Shown here: positions 45,775 to 55,139 of the stretch, in pieces | Layout of the letters: every line of letters starts with the position of its first letter | Position numbering within the stretch: the stretch's first letter is position 1 | Origin: CAYPNP01 sp964412195 | Lineage (GTDB): Bacteria > Acidobacteriota > JAAYUB01 | Length of the DNA stretch: 64,000 bases | Direction: 5' to 3' | NCBI GenBank assembly: GCA_964412195.1 | Contig: CAYPNP010000001.1 | Location: 432,014-496,013, forward strand | Notes under the pieces: generated by a model | The model's database searches: none | What the model was told of the DNA's origin: nothing | The model's input: the letters and a program-made list of their open reading frames with translations, nothing else | Made by a program: the position numbers and the translations under genes

Positions 45775-45972
45775 GCCAAACCACGAACCACACCAACCAC
45801 ACGAAAAACAGGAGATGACCGTACGCTGAAACCGGCCGCCGCTTCATCGGCCTTATTTTTGGCTTGTGGCACGCCCCTTATTGAGCCTCGCGTGATTATT
45901 GGTTCCTGTTGGATTGTGGATTCCAGATTGTGGATTGAGCCCTTTCGTGTGGTTCGTGTGGTTCGTGGTTAA
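45775..45972. repeat. Inverted element of CCACACGAA words between convergent genes
   Basis: AAACCACGAACCACACCAAC (45777-45806) faces GTGTGGTTCGTGTGGTTCGT (45947-45970), with ATTGTGGATTCC words (45909-45937) between. The right arm reaches the stop of the AlkD-like gene. Confidence 0.8.
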
Positions 45973-46712
45973 TGTCGTGTTCGGGGTTTGGTGGGAGCGC
46001 GGCGGAAGCGCTCCTTCTGGGCCGGGGTCATCTTCTCGGTGGCGTACTGGAAAATCAGGCGGGCGGCCGTATCCTTCCACTTCAGCAGGAGCGCCTCCAC
46101 CGGCGCCGGCTGCTTCTTCCAGGCCTCCCGCAGCATCCAGCCAAGGCCCTGGTGGACCACCCGCTCGGCGTCGGGCATGAGCGGTTCGATGAAAGCCAGC
46201 GCGGGTTGGATGGCGCCTGTCTGCTTGAACGGCTTGATCAGGGCCACCGGCACGGCGCGCCGCTGCCAGCGGGAGGCGGACGCCCGCCAGCCGGCCATGG
46301 CCTCCATGGGGACGACGCCCCGGATCAGGCAGGGCGAGAGGACTTCCCCGCTCAGGAAGTCGCAGTGGGCCCAGTTGCCCACGCCGTCGGCCAGCCAGCG
46401 GCCCATGCGCTGGAACTCCGCCGGCGTGAATTCGTCGAGGAACGCCCGGGCGAACGAGATGGCGAAGCTGGGCAGCTCGTATTTGCCGTCCCGGACCAGG
46501 GCCTCGCCCAGCTCCAGGAAGCCGGCCAGGCCCAGCTCCCCGCGCCACTCGGCCAGGAAGCGGTCCCGGCCGGCCTCGAACAGCGGCAGGGACACGCCGT
46601 AGGCGTCGTAGCCTTCCTTGAAATAGCGGGCGTACTTCCGCACCAGCGCCGGATCGGCGTGGGCCTCGCAGTACGCCCGGATCTCGTCCACCTTCGGAGC
46701 AATGCGGTCCAT
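45969..46712 (-). CDS. DNA alkylation repeat (AlkD-like) protein
   Basis: The 247-aa product is all-helical and matches HEAT-like DNA glycosylase-fold proteins: VRKYARYFKEGYDAYGVSLP near the N-terminus and WADGVGNWAHCDFLSGEVLS-like motifs (the local sequence is LADGVGNWAHCDFLSGEVLS). AlkD removes positively charged alkyl adducts from DNA; whether catalysis is kept is untested. ATG 46712 follows GAGGAGG. Confidence 0.88.
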   Translation of the reverse strand: MDRIAPKVDEIRAYCEAHADPALVRKYARYFKEGYDAYGVSLPLFEAGRDRFLAEWRGELGLAGFLELGEALVRDGKYELPSFAISFARAFLDEFTPAEFQRMGRWLADGVGNWAHCDFLSGEVLSPCLIRGVVPMEAMAGWRASASRWQRRAVPVALIKPFKQTGAIQPALAFIEPLMPDAERVVHQGLGWMLREAWKKQPAPVEALLLKWKDTAARLIFQYATEKMTPAQKERFRRAPTKPRTRH

Positions 46713-46729
46713 CCGTCCTCCTCTGTCTC

Positions 46730-46910
46730 CGAGTCTCTCCACGGTCCGTCTCCGGGACTCGGGGCTGGGGACTCGGCCGATCTGGGCAGGCGGCCTGATT
46801 TTCAAGTCCCGAGTCCCGAACCCCTAGTACCGAGCCCCGATTCCGATCGCGACCGTCCAGCCCGATCGGTCACCGGTCACCCGTCACCGGTCTTCTTCCT
46901 CTTCTCCGGC
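46730..46910. repeat. Composite short-word repeat region
   Basis: GAGTCTCTCC/GACTCGGGGC words (46732-46785) face AAGTCCCGAGTCCCGAAC words (46804-46840), followed by GGTCACCGGTCACCCGTCAC (46868-46892). No gene is seen. Confidence 0.7.
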
Positions 46911-46934
46911 ACGGACCGCGCCGGCCGGGGGGCA

Positions 46935-47507
46935 TCAGGTCGCGGCGGCGGCCCTGGGCCGCAGCACCAGCGCCATGACGAGGCCCGCCAACCCCCAGCC
47001 GACCACCTGGTCGATCGCCTCGGTCACGAGGTACGCCCCCGGGAAACCGAACCAGTTCCACATGCTGACGCTGAGCGACAGCCAGGCGAAGAGCCCGAGC
47101 AGGGCGGCTGTCACCGCGCCCCGGCCGAGTGTGACCGCCGTCTGCGAGAGCACCCAGGCGATCAGGAGCGCGGCCAGGAGCTGGCTGAGCAACTCGACCA
47201 GGAGCATGCGGGGGGACATGGGCGTGTCGCCGGCGGGATTGTAGACCAGTATGCCGATGGGGCCGGCGGCGTACTTGGCGGCCCAGGCCTTCTCCTCGTC
47301 GGGCGTGAGCTTTCGGCTCATGTCCATGCCCGGGAAATAGTAGAAACCGGCTTCGGGGATCGACTGCTTCATCGCCGCCACGACGGCGTCCTCGTTGGGG
47401 AGGCTGCGGATGCCCATGTCGCCGGTCGGCAGGACCATGTGGGCGAAGGTGCTCCACACGAAGGCCACCACGGCGCCGAGGATTCCCGCGATCAGGATCT
47501 TCTTCAT
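46935..47507 (-). CDS. Membrane protein of unknown function with four helices
   Basis: The 190-aa product has an N-terminal helix (ILIAGILGAVVAFVWSTFAH), a soluble loop of about 70 residues (with AGFYYFPGMDMSRKLTPDEE) and three further helices (100-180). ATG 47507 is preceded by GGAGGACG. I do not recognise a family. The external loop and helix pattern suggest an inner-membrane protein with one periplasmic domain. Confidence 0.8.
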   Translation of the reverse strand: MKKILIAGILGAVVAFVWSTFAHMVLPTGDMGIRSLPNEDAVVAAMKQSIPEAGFYYFPGMDMSRKLTPDEEKAWAAKYAAGPIGILVYNPAGDTPMSPRMLLVELLSQLLAALLIAWVLSQTAVTLGRGAVTAALLGLFAWLSLSVSMWNWFGFPGAYLVTEAIDQVVGWGLAGLVMALVLRPRAAAAT

Positions 47508-47587
47508 GCGTCCTCCAATGAATGTGTGCGTTCGCGTGAAACGAAACTAAGTCCTGACGCTGTCCGAAGTCAAGCCCGGAAGCGAAA

Positions 47588-47762
47588 ATGTCACGCAGAG
47601 GCGCAGAGTCCGCAGAGCAAGCCGTAGCGCGGACTTCCCCGTCCGCACGATCAAGCGGTGAATCGGTGAATGGGTGAATCGACAGCATTGACCGGTGACG
47701 GGCGACGGGTGTCCGATCATCGGTCATCCGTCATCGGTCACCGGTCAAGCCGCAATCCGCAA
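47588..47762. repeat. Composite short-word repeat region
   Basis: CACGCAGAGGCGCAGAGTCC (47591-47617), GGTGAATCGGTGAATGGGTG (47655-47680), ACCGGTGACGGGCGACGGGT with its inverted partner (47690-47745), and GCCGCAATCCGCAATTA ending at the esterase stop codon. Confidence 0.75.
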
Positions 47763-49196
47763 TTACTTGAACAGCCACTCGTACGCCGGAGGAAACCGCT
47801 TGGCCCAGTCGCCCTCGTTGTGCACGCCGCCCGGCTCCACGTCCAGGCGGATCTCATCCTTGCCGTATCCCATGGCGCGGAGCTCGCCGGCGAGCCAGCG
47901 GAGGTTGGTCACGAACATCTCCTTCGAGCCGGGGCCGTGGATCTCCTCCTCGGTGCCCACGTGGAGGTAGAACCGAATCGGCAGGGCCGGATTGCGCGGG
48001 AACAGCTTCTGGAGCTGGAAGATGTTCCCGATGAAGTCCTTCGAGATGACGAAGGAGAACGCGCCCACCCGCGAGAAGATCTCCGGGTACTTCACCCCGG
48101 CGTAGAACGAGATGGCCGCGCCGGCCGAGCTGCCGGCCACGGCGGTGTGGTCGCGGTCCGGCAGGGTCCGGAACCGGGCGTCGATGTACGGCTTGAGGGT
48201 GTGCGCCAGGAACTCGGCGTACGGCTCGCCCTCATCCTCCGCCCGGCCGCTGAGGGCGGCAGGGACGTACTCGCGCATCCGCAGCTCCCGGCCGTTGTCC
48301 ACCGCCACCACGATGGCGGCCGGCCCCTTCCCCGCTCCGAGCATCGCCGCCAACGACTCGTCCACCTGCCATTCCCCGGCGTAGGAGGTCTTGCGGTCGA
48401 ACACGTTCTGCCCGTCCTGCATGTACAGGACGGGGTACCGCCTGTCGGAACCTTCATAACCGGGCGGCAGCCAGATCCAGATCCGGCGGAGGCGGTGGAG
48501 CTGCGGGATGGGAAAGCGGTCGATGATCTTCAAGTCGCCGATGACGGTGTGCTCCTTCGGATTGTCGAGGGCGTCGCTCCAGTCGGCGATTTTCAGCTCC
48601 GAGAGGGACTTCTCCAGACCGGACTTGTCGCCCGGGGGCGGCACCGGCGCCAGGATTTCGGCCTTGCGGCGTTCGTATTCTTCCGGCGTCACGGCCCGGT
48701 AGGTTTCAAAGAACAGCATGGCGACGGAACCATCCAGGTTGAAGAGCTGCCGGACGGCCCCCAGCCCGTCGTCGAACTGGACGAACGTGCCGGTGAGCTT
48801 CCGGCTGTCGGGCAGGGTGGCTTCCAGGGTCCAGCCGGTCCAGTGCCAGGCCGCTCCGACGAGCCGGCCGTGACCCTGGTAGCGCTTGTTTTTTTCCCGC
48901 AGGATGTAGTCCGCGCCCGCCACGGTCGAGACGCTGCCGAACACCTGCGCCGCCTTGCCCGCTTCGGCGATGAGCGCCTCCTCGTCGATCTCCTGGCTGC
49001 CCGGCCGGCAGGTTCGTTTCAGGAGCAGCGTCATCCCGCCCACCGTCTGGCCGGGCTCCCCGTCCTTGGGCGCGACCGCCCGGCCCTGGCCTGCGAAGCA
49101 ACGAACCGTCTCGGCCGCCGGGGCGGGCTCGTCCGCGGCGACGCCCCATCCGGCCAGGAGTGCGAACACCGCCAGCGCCACGCAGAATCTGTTCAT
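47763..49196 (-). CDS. Exported esterase-like alpha/beta hydrolase
   Basis: The 477-aa product has a Sec signal peptide (FCVALAVFALLAGWGVAA), an N-terminal region of about 190 residues without a recognised fold, and a C-terminal esterase D-type domain (about 220-477): IWIWLPPGYEGSDRRYPVLY, MQDGQNVFD, and the nucleophile elbow AVAGSSAGAA, where the usual second Gly after the serine is present but GG is replaced by GA. The terminal GGVHNEGDW provides the catalytic His. The substrate is unknown; enterochelin- or feruloyl-esterase-like enzymes are the nearest type. Confidence 0.88.
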   Translation of the reverse strand: MNRFCVALAVFALLAGWGVAADEPAPAAETVRCFAGQGRAVAPKDGEPGQTVGGMTLLLKRTCRPGSQEIDEEALIAEAGKAAQVFGSVSTVAGADYILREKNKRYQGHGRLVGAAWHWTGWTLEATLPDSRKLTGTFVQFDDGLGAVRQLFNLDGSVAMLFFETYRAVTPEEYERRKAEILAPVPPPGDKSGLEKSLSELKIADWSDALDNPKEHTVIGDLKIIDRFPIPQLHRLRRIWIWLPPGYEGSDRRYPVLYMQDGQNVFDRKTSYAGEWQVDESLAAMLGAGKGPAAIVVAVDNGRELRMREYVPAALSGRAEDEGEPYAEFLAHTLKPYIDARFRTLPDRDHTAVAGSSAGAAISFYAGVKYPEIFSRVGAFSFVISKDFIGNIFQLQKLFPRNPALPIRFYLHVGTEEEIHGPGSKEMFVTNLRWLAGELRAMGYGKDEIRLDVEPGGVHNEGDWAKRFPPAYEWLFK

Positions 49197-49383
49197 GTCG
49201 GCTCCTTGAGGAGACTTGGGTTTGGGTGTGATTCTATACCAAGACGACGCGTCATGCAGCTGTCATGGGTTGTTTGCGAAAACCCCGGACGCCGGCCGGT
49301 GCTGACCGCCTGCCGGTGTCCGGGCTGTGACAGGGCCCGACATCCTTCCGATGGTGGAATGACCGGACTTTGCGACACACCCT

Positions 49384-50208
49384 CTATGGATGGATCTGCC
49401 CCTTGGACAGCATCGACTCGAACAGGCTTCGGAACGAGTTGAAATCAAAGAAAATCTGCCCGCCGGATTCCTGGGACAACCACTGGACGGCGGTGAAGCC
49501 GAGGGAGTCCTCGGCCAGTTTCTTCGCGTCCGTGCGGCGGGCCACCGAGGTCGAATCGCCCCGGAAGAAGTAGCCCTCCTGGCCCGGTTCTTCCATCCGC
49601 TGCGTGCGAACGGGCGTCTCGGCCACGAAAAGGGTCGTGATGCCTACCTTGTGATCCTTGCAGTACTGGCGCAGGTCCATGAGCGGCTGGTACTTGGTGG
49701 GGTCGAAGTCGCGGAGCTGCATGATGGTGGGTTGCCCGCCGCTGCTGGGATTCCGGATGGAGCTGTGCCCCCAGTCGGACATTCCCTCCAAGTGCATCTG
49801 CTGCTGCATCGCCTGGGAGTGCCCGTTGGAGACCAGGTAGACCGTCTGGTCGTGGAGCTTCTGGACGGTCAGGAAGGCGAGCAGGATCTCCAGCGGCAGG
49901 GTGTTGTCCGACTGGGAGACGAACTGCAGGTCCTTGACCCGGCCCTTCATCTCCACCGCCGGCCCGTTCAGGACGAGCGTGGCGTGGTCCAGATGGAAGA
50001 GGTACAACGCCACCGGCTGGAGCGGCGGCAGCTTGCCCAGCAGCCACTCCAGGCCTTTCCCGATCTTCAGCGGAGAGATCGGCGGGTTGAGGTCCTGCTG
50101 GACCAGGAAGATCACCGGCGGGCCGGCTGCCGGATTCTCGTCCGCAGCCAGGGCGAACACTATGAAAGCCAAGAGGAACGCGCACAATGCCATCAACTTG
50201 CATCTCAT
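49384..50208 (-). CDS. Exported VWFA-like protein of unknown function
   Basis: The 274-aa product has a signal peptide (LMALCAFLLAFIVFALA). The rest has alternating hydrophobic strands and helices (VALYLFHLDHATLVLNG; TVYLVSNGH) and ends with AVQWLSQESGGQIFFDFNSF, which recalls the end of the 'VWFA-related' domain common in acidobacterial exported proteins. No MIDAS DxSxS motif is visible, so metal binding is doubtful. Moderate confidence only. Confidence 0.7.
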   Translation of the reverse strand: MRCKLMALCAFLLAFIVFALAADENPAAGPPVIFLVQQDLNPPISPLKIGKGLEWLLGKLPPLQPVALYLFHLDHATLVLNGPAVEMKGRVKDLQFVSQSDNTLPLEILLAFLTVQKLHDQTVYLVSNGHSQAMQQQMHLEGMSDWGHSSIRNPSSGGQPTIMQLRDFDPTKYQPLMDLRQYCKDHKVGITTLFVAETPVRTQRMEEPGQEGYFFRGDSTSVARRTDAKKLAEDSLGFTAVQWLSQESGGQIFFDFNSFRSLFESMLSKGQIHP

Positions 50209-50320
50209 AAGACCCCCAGGGAAACAAGTTCTCTATGACATTAGACTCGCTGTATTCAAGATACGTTTGTCGGCGGACAAAGTTTGACAAACCGCCGGAT
50301 TTCGCTATGATGACTTCCGC

Positions 50321-53062
50321 ATGGACAAAGAGGCGACACACCCCGAAGCGAACCTGTTCGACGCCCTGCGGCAAAGCTGCGCCCAGTTCGGCCCGGCCGT
50401 CCACCTGGTGGACGATTTCCAGGACGGGCGGCGGGAGTTCACCTTTGCCGAGGTGGGGGACCGGGTCGCCCGCGGGGCCGACTGGGTGCGGGAGGCCCTC
50501 GGCGGGGCGCAGCCGGCCCACGTGGGCATCCTGGCGGAGAACAGCTCGCTCTGGATCCTGGCTTACTACGCCGTGGTGGCCGCCGGCGCGACCGCCGTGC
50601 CGCTGGACGTCCGGCAGGAAGAGGCGGAGATCCTGGCGATCATCGAGGAGACCGAGGCCGGCCTGCTGCTGGTCTCGCCCGGCTTCGCCCGCTTCGCCGC
50701 GGGATTGGCCGAAGCGGGCCGGATCCGCCGCTTCCAGGTGCTGGACGGCGCCTGGCTGGAGTCGCTGCGCGCCCATCCGCCGGTGACGGAATCCCCAGCC
50801 ACGCCGGACACGCCGGCCTCCATCATCTACACCTCCGGCACCTCGGGGCGCTCCAAGGGCGTGGTGCTGACCCATGGCAACCTGATCAACCAGAGCTGGC
50901 AGAACATCCCGGCCATCGCCGTGGACGAGACGTCGATCCTGCTGGCCATCCTGCCGCTGAACCACATCTTCGTCTTCGTCGGCCTGATCTGCCTCCTGGA
51001 GGCGGGGTCGAAGGCCGTTTTCATCGACTCGCTGAAGCCGGCCCGGATCGTGGCCGCCCTCAAGGACCACCGGGTCACCCACCTGGCCGGCATCCCCCTC
51101 CTGTTCGACGCCTTCTACAAGGGCATCCTGCTCAAGGTCCGCAGCCGCGGCCGGCTGGTGCACCTGATCTTCCGCGGGCTGAAGGCGGCGGGCTGGCGGC
51201 TCTACAAGCTGGGCGGCGTGGAGGCCTCGCGCAAGCTCTTCCGCCACCTGCACGCCGAGTTCGCCCCGTGCCAGCAGCGGTTCTTTTGCGGCGGCGCCAA
51301 GGCCACCCCGTCCACGATCCGCGGCTTCCTGGCGCTGGGGTACGATTTCCAGGAGGGCTTCGGCCTGACCGAGACCTCCGGCGGCTGCATCATCAACCCG
51401 CCCACCCGCCACCGGATCATCGGCTCGGTGGGCCGCCCCTTCGGCGACACCGAGGTCCGCATCCTGGAGCCCGGCCCCGACGGTGAAGGCGAGGTGGCCA
51501 TCCGGAGCCGCTCCATCTTCAAGGAGTACTACCGCAACCCCGAGGCGACGGCGGCGGCCAAGACCACCGACGGCTGGTTCCGGACCGGCGACCTGGGACG
51601 GCTGGACCCGACCGGCTGCCTGACCATCTCCGGCCGCGCCAAGGACATCATCGTCCTGGCCTCCGGCAAGAAGATCTCCCCGGACGAGCTGGAGTTCCAC
51701 TTCGCCCGGTCGCCCCTGGCGGCCGAGGTCGCCGTGGTGGGCGCCGGCCCGGCCGGGGCCGAGCGGATCCACCTCGTGGCCGTGCCACCCGCCGAGAAGG
51801 CGAAGAAGCTGCCCCCCGGCGAGGCCGCGGCGGCGCTCCGGCGGGACATGGAGCGGTTGGCCCAGGCGCTGCCCTCCTACAAGCGGCCCCAGGGAATCAC
51901 CATCCGGACCGAGCCGCTGCCCCGGACCACCACCCGCAAGGTGCGGCGCGTCGAGCTGCGCGCCTGGCTGGAGGCCGTCGAGCGGCAGGCGGCGGCCGGG
52001 CCCGCCGCCCCGCCGGTGCGCCTGACCCTGGCCGAGCGCGAGCTGATGCAGTGCGACGAGATGGCCGCGGTGGTGCGGGCCTGCGCCCAGGCGCTGGGCC
52101 GGCCGCTGGACGCCGCGCGGCTTTCGCCCCAGACCAGCCTGTACCTGGACCTGGGGATGGACTCCATCATGGTGCTGGAGGCGGTGAACCTGCTGGAGAC
52201 GGACCAGCGGATCAAGCTCCAGACCGACGACGTGGGCTGGATCCAGACCCTGGCCGACCTGCTGGACGCGGTGCGGGCGGCGGAGGCGGCGCCGCCGGAG
52301 GCCATCGCCGGCTGGCGGGCGGCGCTGCGCGAGGTGACCGCCGGCTGGGACGGCATCCCGGTGAGGCCGGCCATCCGCAAGCTGGCGGCGTGGCTGGAGC
52401 CGCTCGACTACGGCTTCATCAAGTTCATCGGCGCGGTGTTCTACCGGCTGCGGGCGCACAACCTGAACGCGCTGCCGGAGGGCGGTCCGTTCATCCTGGC
52501 GCCCAACCACGTCAGCAACTTCGACTACCCGGCGGTGGTGGGCACGCTGCCCGCCCGGCTGCGCCGGCAGGCCTACGTGATCGGCAAGCGTGAGGTGTAC
52601 GGAAACATCGTGGGGCGGGTCCTCAGCGCCATCCACCGGGTCATCCCGGTGGACCGGGCCGGCGACATCCTTCAGGCGCTGGTCTCCGGCGCCCGCGTGC
52701 TGAAGAACGGCAAGGTGCTCTACCTGCATCCGGAGGGGACGCGCTCGCCCACCGGCCGGCTGCAGCCGCTGAAGAACGGCGTGGCCATCCTGGCCTGCGA
52801 GTTGGGGGTGCCGGTGGTGCCGGTCTACATCAAGGGCACCTACGACGTCTTCCCCAAGGCGATCAAGTTCCCGCGGCTGTTCCGGCTGAGCCGGCTGAAG
52901 CGGTTCCGGGTGGAGGTGTTCTACGGCGACCCGATCCGGCCGGGCGAGCTGTGCCGGGAGGCTGCCGCCGGCTACCAGGCGCTGCTGGAGCAGATCCGGG
53001 AGTCGCTGGAGTCCATGGAGTCCCGCCTGTCCGGCCGCCCGCCGTTCGCGACCGGTTCTTGA
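50321..53062 (+). CDS. Three-domain fusion: acyl-activating ligase, acyl carrier domain, PlsC-type acyltransferase
   Basis: The 913-aa protein has an AMP-binding ligase (about 10-570) with the P-loop IIYTSGTSGRSKGV near 168-181 and GYDFQEGFGLTETSGG; a carrier domain (about 585-660) with the phosphopantetheine site Ser615 in LGMDSIMVLE; and an acyltransferase (about 700-905) with NHVSNFD (His730, Asp735) and HPEGTRSPTG. It should load a fatty acid onto its own carrier domain and pass it to a lysophospholipid. E. coli Aas has the reverse order (PlsC first) and no internal carrier. It stands alone. Confidence 0.93.
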   Translation: MDKEATHPEANLFDALRQSCAQFGPAVHLVDDFQDGRREFTFAEVGDRVARGADWVREALGGAQPAHVGILAENSSLWILAYYAVVAAGATAVPLDVRQEEAEILAIIEETEAGLLLVSPGFARFAAGLAEAGRIRRFQVLDGAWLESLRAHPPVTESPATPDTPASIIYTSGTSGRSKGVVLTHGNLINQSWQNIPAIAVDETSILLAILPLNHIFVFVGLICLLEAGSKAVFIDSLKPARIVAALKDHRVTHLAGIPLLFDAFYKGILLKVRSRGRLVHLIFRGLKAAGWRLYKLGGVEASRKLFRHLHAEFAPCQQRFFCGGAKATPSTIRGFLALGYDFQEGFGLTETSGGCIINPPTRHRIIGSVGRPFGDTEVRILEPGPDGEGEVAIRSRSIFKEYYRNPEATAAAKTTDGWFRTGDLGRLDPTGCLTISGRAKDIIVLASGKKISPDELEFHFARSPLAAEVAVVGAGPAGAERIHLVAVPPAEKAKKLPPGEAAAALRRDMERLAQALPSYKRPQGITIRTEPLPRTTTRKVRRVELRAWLEAVERQAAAGPAAPPVRLTLAERELMQCDEMAAVVRACAQALGRPLDAARLSPQTSLYLDLGMDSIMVLEAVNLLETDQRIKLQTDDVGWIQTLADLLDAVRAAEAAPPEAIAGWRAALREVTAGWDGIPVRPAIRKLAAWLEPLDYGFIKFIGAVFYRLRAHNLNALPEGGPFILAPNHVSNFDYPAVVGTLPARLRRQAYVIGKREVYGNIVGRVLSAIHRVIPVDRAGDILQALVSGARVLKNGKVLYLHPEGTRSPTGRLQPLKNGVAILACELGVPVVPVYIKGTYDVFPKAIKFPRLFRLSRLKRFRVEVFYGDPIRPGELCREAAAGYQALLEQIRESLESMESRLSGRPPFATGS

Positions 53063-53194
53063 TCCCATTCCCTCCCAAACGGCACGATCGGCATTTTCCT
53101 TCCATCCGGTTTCATGGGCCCAGGGTGCACTGACACCAGGGAGGTGGAACTCTGGTACCAGAGCGCATGGCTCAAGTGCGTGCCTGTGGATGCA

Positions 53195-53420
53195 ACTTCC
53201 AAAATTAGCAAATCAGTCATTTCGCCGTCCGCGGGTCCGAATTTTCGGTTTTCCGAACACAAATTTGTAACTGGCCATATATATCAATACGTTACATAAT
53301 GTACAAGAATGAAAATGTATATAAAAAATTGCAGATATTTTCGGAATATCGAAAATCAACATAATTTCGAAAAAATATATTGACTTATTTCCGTCTTTTG
53401 TAGAAAAGTGCATCCTTATT
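53195..53420. promoter_or_regulatory. A+T-rich region upstream of the Rhs locus
   Basis: About 225 bases of strongly A+T-rich DNA, with runs such as CGAAAAAATATATTGACTTA and TGTATATAAAAAATTGC, sit in otherwise GC-rich sequence directly before the rhs operon. It probably holds the promoter (TTGACT near 53380) and sites for nucleoid-binding silencers. No gene is seen between 53063 and 53593. Confidence 0.5.
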
Positions 53421-53593
53421 CTCCCAGCAGGTTTGGCCGCTCAGATCGTCACCGACTTCGGGGATCGCAGGGGACGATGGGAAACGCAACCTTCAGACAG
53501 GGTTTTTCATGCGAAACCGTCATCGATCCGTTCGCCGGCCAGTCCTCGGCTCGTCCGGCCGTACACCGATCATCACAATCCAGGGAGAACTGT

Positions 53594-54421
53594 ATGGGTG
53601 TCATCCGCAATCGTTACCGCCTCGTTTCCGTTCTGCCGTTCTTCTTCGTCCTCCTGCTGCTGGCCAGTTTCGCCGCCGGCCAGACCAAGTGGAAGGATTA
53701 CATCAAGGGGCCGGGCGTCACCTACACCGTCGGCAGCACGGTTTCGGCCAAGATGTCCAATCCGCTGGCCGGCAAGGCGGTCACGGCCCCGCTCAGCGAT
53801 CCGGAAGGCTGCGGCCACCAGTTGCTGCGGCTGCTGGAGTGGAATGACCATCTGGCGGGTGCCTCCACAAACACGGCCGGACCAGCGCAGGAAGCGATCC
53901 GGCTGTGGGGCAGCTTTTCGGCCACCACCGGTGTGACATCCAGATCGGGTGAGTTGGACGTGATCCTCAGCCGCCAGGCCGGTTGCCGGGTGATGATGCG
54001 GAAGGATGCCGGGACGCCGACCGAAGACGCGACCATGGCCGAGCTGGCCGGCGGGAGCGAAGGCGCTCCGTCTCCCTATCGCTGGCAGGCGCAGACGTCG
54101 GAAGCGGCCAATAAGTATGGCGGAGGCCGGCCGGTTTATTCCCTCTGGATCGACGGCGACGAGACCCACTGGTGGCTCCTGACGCTGGATCCCGGCTCCG
54201 GCCGGATCGCCCGGATTCAAGCGTTCGTCGAGTCGGGGGACGGACAGGTGGTGAACTTGGGCACGCTGGAAGCGGGCGGTTACGAATACCAGGCGGGATA
54301 CTGGTGCCCAACCCGGTTGCAGGAAACCCGTCTTGATGGATCCTCCACGACCATGCTGTTTGATCGGATTGAAGCGGCGACTGTCTCCACAACGACCGGA
54401 AAGGAATCGGACCATGAATAA
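53594..54421 (+). CDS. Exported protein upstream of rhs
   Basis: The 275-aa product starts at ATG 53594 with a Sec signal peptide (LPFFFVLLLLASFAAGQ). The mature part is beta-rich (YSLWIDGDETHWWLLTLDPG; LGTLEAGGYEYQAGYWCPTR) and has no recognised domain. Its stop overlaps the next start by 8 bases, so it is the first gene of a three-gene operon with the next exported protein and rhs. Confidence 0.8.
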   Translation: MGVIRNRYRLVSVLPFFFVLLLLASFAAGQTKWKDYIKGPGVTYTVGSTVSAKMSNPLAGKAVTAPLSDPEGCGHQLLRLLEWNDHLAGASTNTAGPAQEAIRLWGSFSATTGVTSRSGELDVILSRQAGCRVMMRKDAGTPTEDATMAELAGGSEGAPSPYRWQAQTSEAANKYGGGRPVYSLWIDGDETHWWLLTLDPGSGRIARIQAFVESGDGQVVNLGTLEAGGYEYQAGYWCPTRLQETRLDGSSTTMLFDRIEAATVSTTTGKESDHE

Positions 54422-55121
54422 AGTTACCCTGGCTTTCACCCTCCTGCTCCTGTGCCTTATCCAGCCCGGATCCGCCTTCGGCCAAGCCGATGAAAGCGGC
54501 TGGCAGGAACTGCAGTCCTGCGTGACGACCCTGCTGAACACCGAGGCCGCCTCCTTCGATTCGGCCAGGGCGTTTCGCGTCACCCTGCCGCAGGAAAAGG
54601 CGGCCAGCGTCCGGATTCAGCTCCTGGGCGATCAGCTCACCGAATTCCAATGCCGGAACTTCACCGTCTCGGCCGATCCCAACGGGCGCGGGCACGCGAT
54701 CACCCGCGCCGACGGCAAGCAGAACCGGACGCTCACGTACGCCGAGGTGAAGGGCTTCCGCCGGTACCTTTCGCTGGATCCCTACTGGGTGCTCTGTCAT
54801 GTGCGAAGGGACTTCAATGCGTTTACCTTCGAGGCGACCGAAGACGGGCGGGGCGTGTTCGACCGCTGGGAGATAGTCCCGCTGGCGGACCCCGAAGAGC
54901 AGCTCTTCGGGGTGTTCCAGGAAACGGTGGTGGTGGACCTGGCCACCCACCGGCTGGAGAGCTACGCCGTCCTGGCGCTGGATCCCGACGGCGTGCCGCT
55001 GCAGGATCTGCTCAACCTGTATCAGGCGGACGGCTCGAGGGCAACCGACACCCTGGTGGTCACCCAGACCACCCAGGCCGGACGCAGGGCCGCCGAGCAG
55101 TACGCGGTCGATTTCCGGTAA
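54414..55121 (+). CDS. Second exported protein upstream of rhs
   Basis: The 235-aa product begins with a Sec signal peptide (LAFTLLLLCLIQPGSAFGQ). It shows strands and charged loops (FNAFTFEATEDGRGVFDRWE; LFGVFQETVVVDLATHRLES) without a known fold. It overlaps the previous gene and ends 18 bases before rhs. Co-translation suggests a role in export, folding or surface display of the Rhs protein, which is inference. Confidence 0.8.
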   Translation: MNKVTLAFTLLLLCLIQPGSAFGQADESGWQELQSCVTTLLNTEAASFDSARAFRVTLPQEKAASVRIQLLGDQLTEFQCRNFTVSADPNGRGHAITRADGKQNRTLTYAEVKGFRRYLSLDPYWVLCHVRRDFNAFTFEATEDGRGVFDRWEIVPLADPEEQLFGVFQETVVVDLATHRLESYAVLALDPDGVPLQDLLNLYQADGSRATDTLVVTQTTQAGRRAAEQYAVDFR

Positions 55122-55139
55122 GGCGGAGGGAACCACACC

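Noticed and set aside
49445..53068. 1207-codon leftward open frame antisense to the ligase-acyltransferase fusion
   Set aside because: Same shadow pattern (HLPG/QRRRGG-rich); the rightward frame has complete enzyme motifs.
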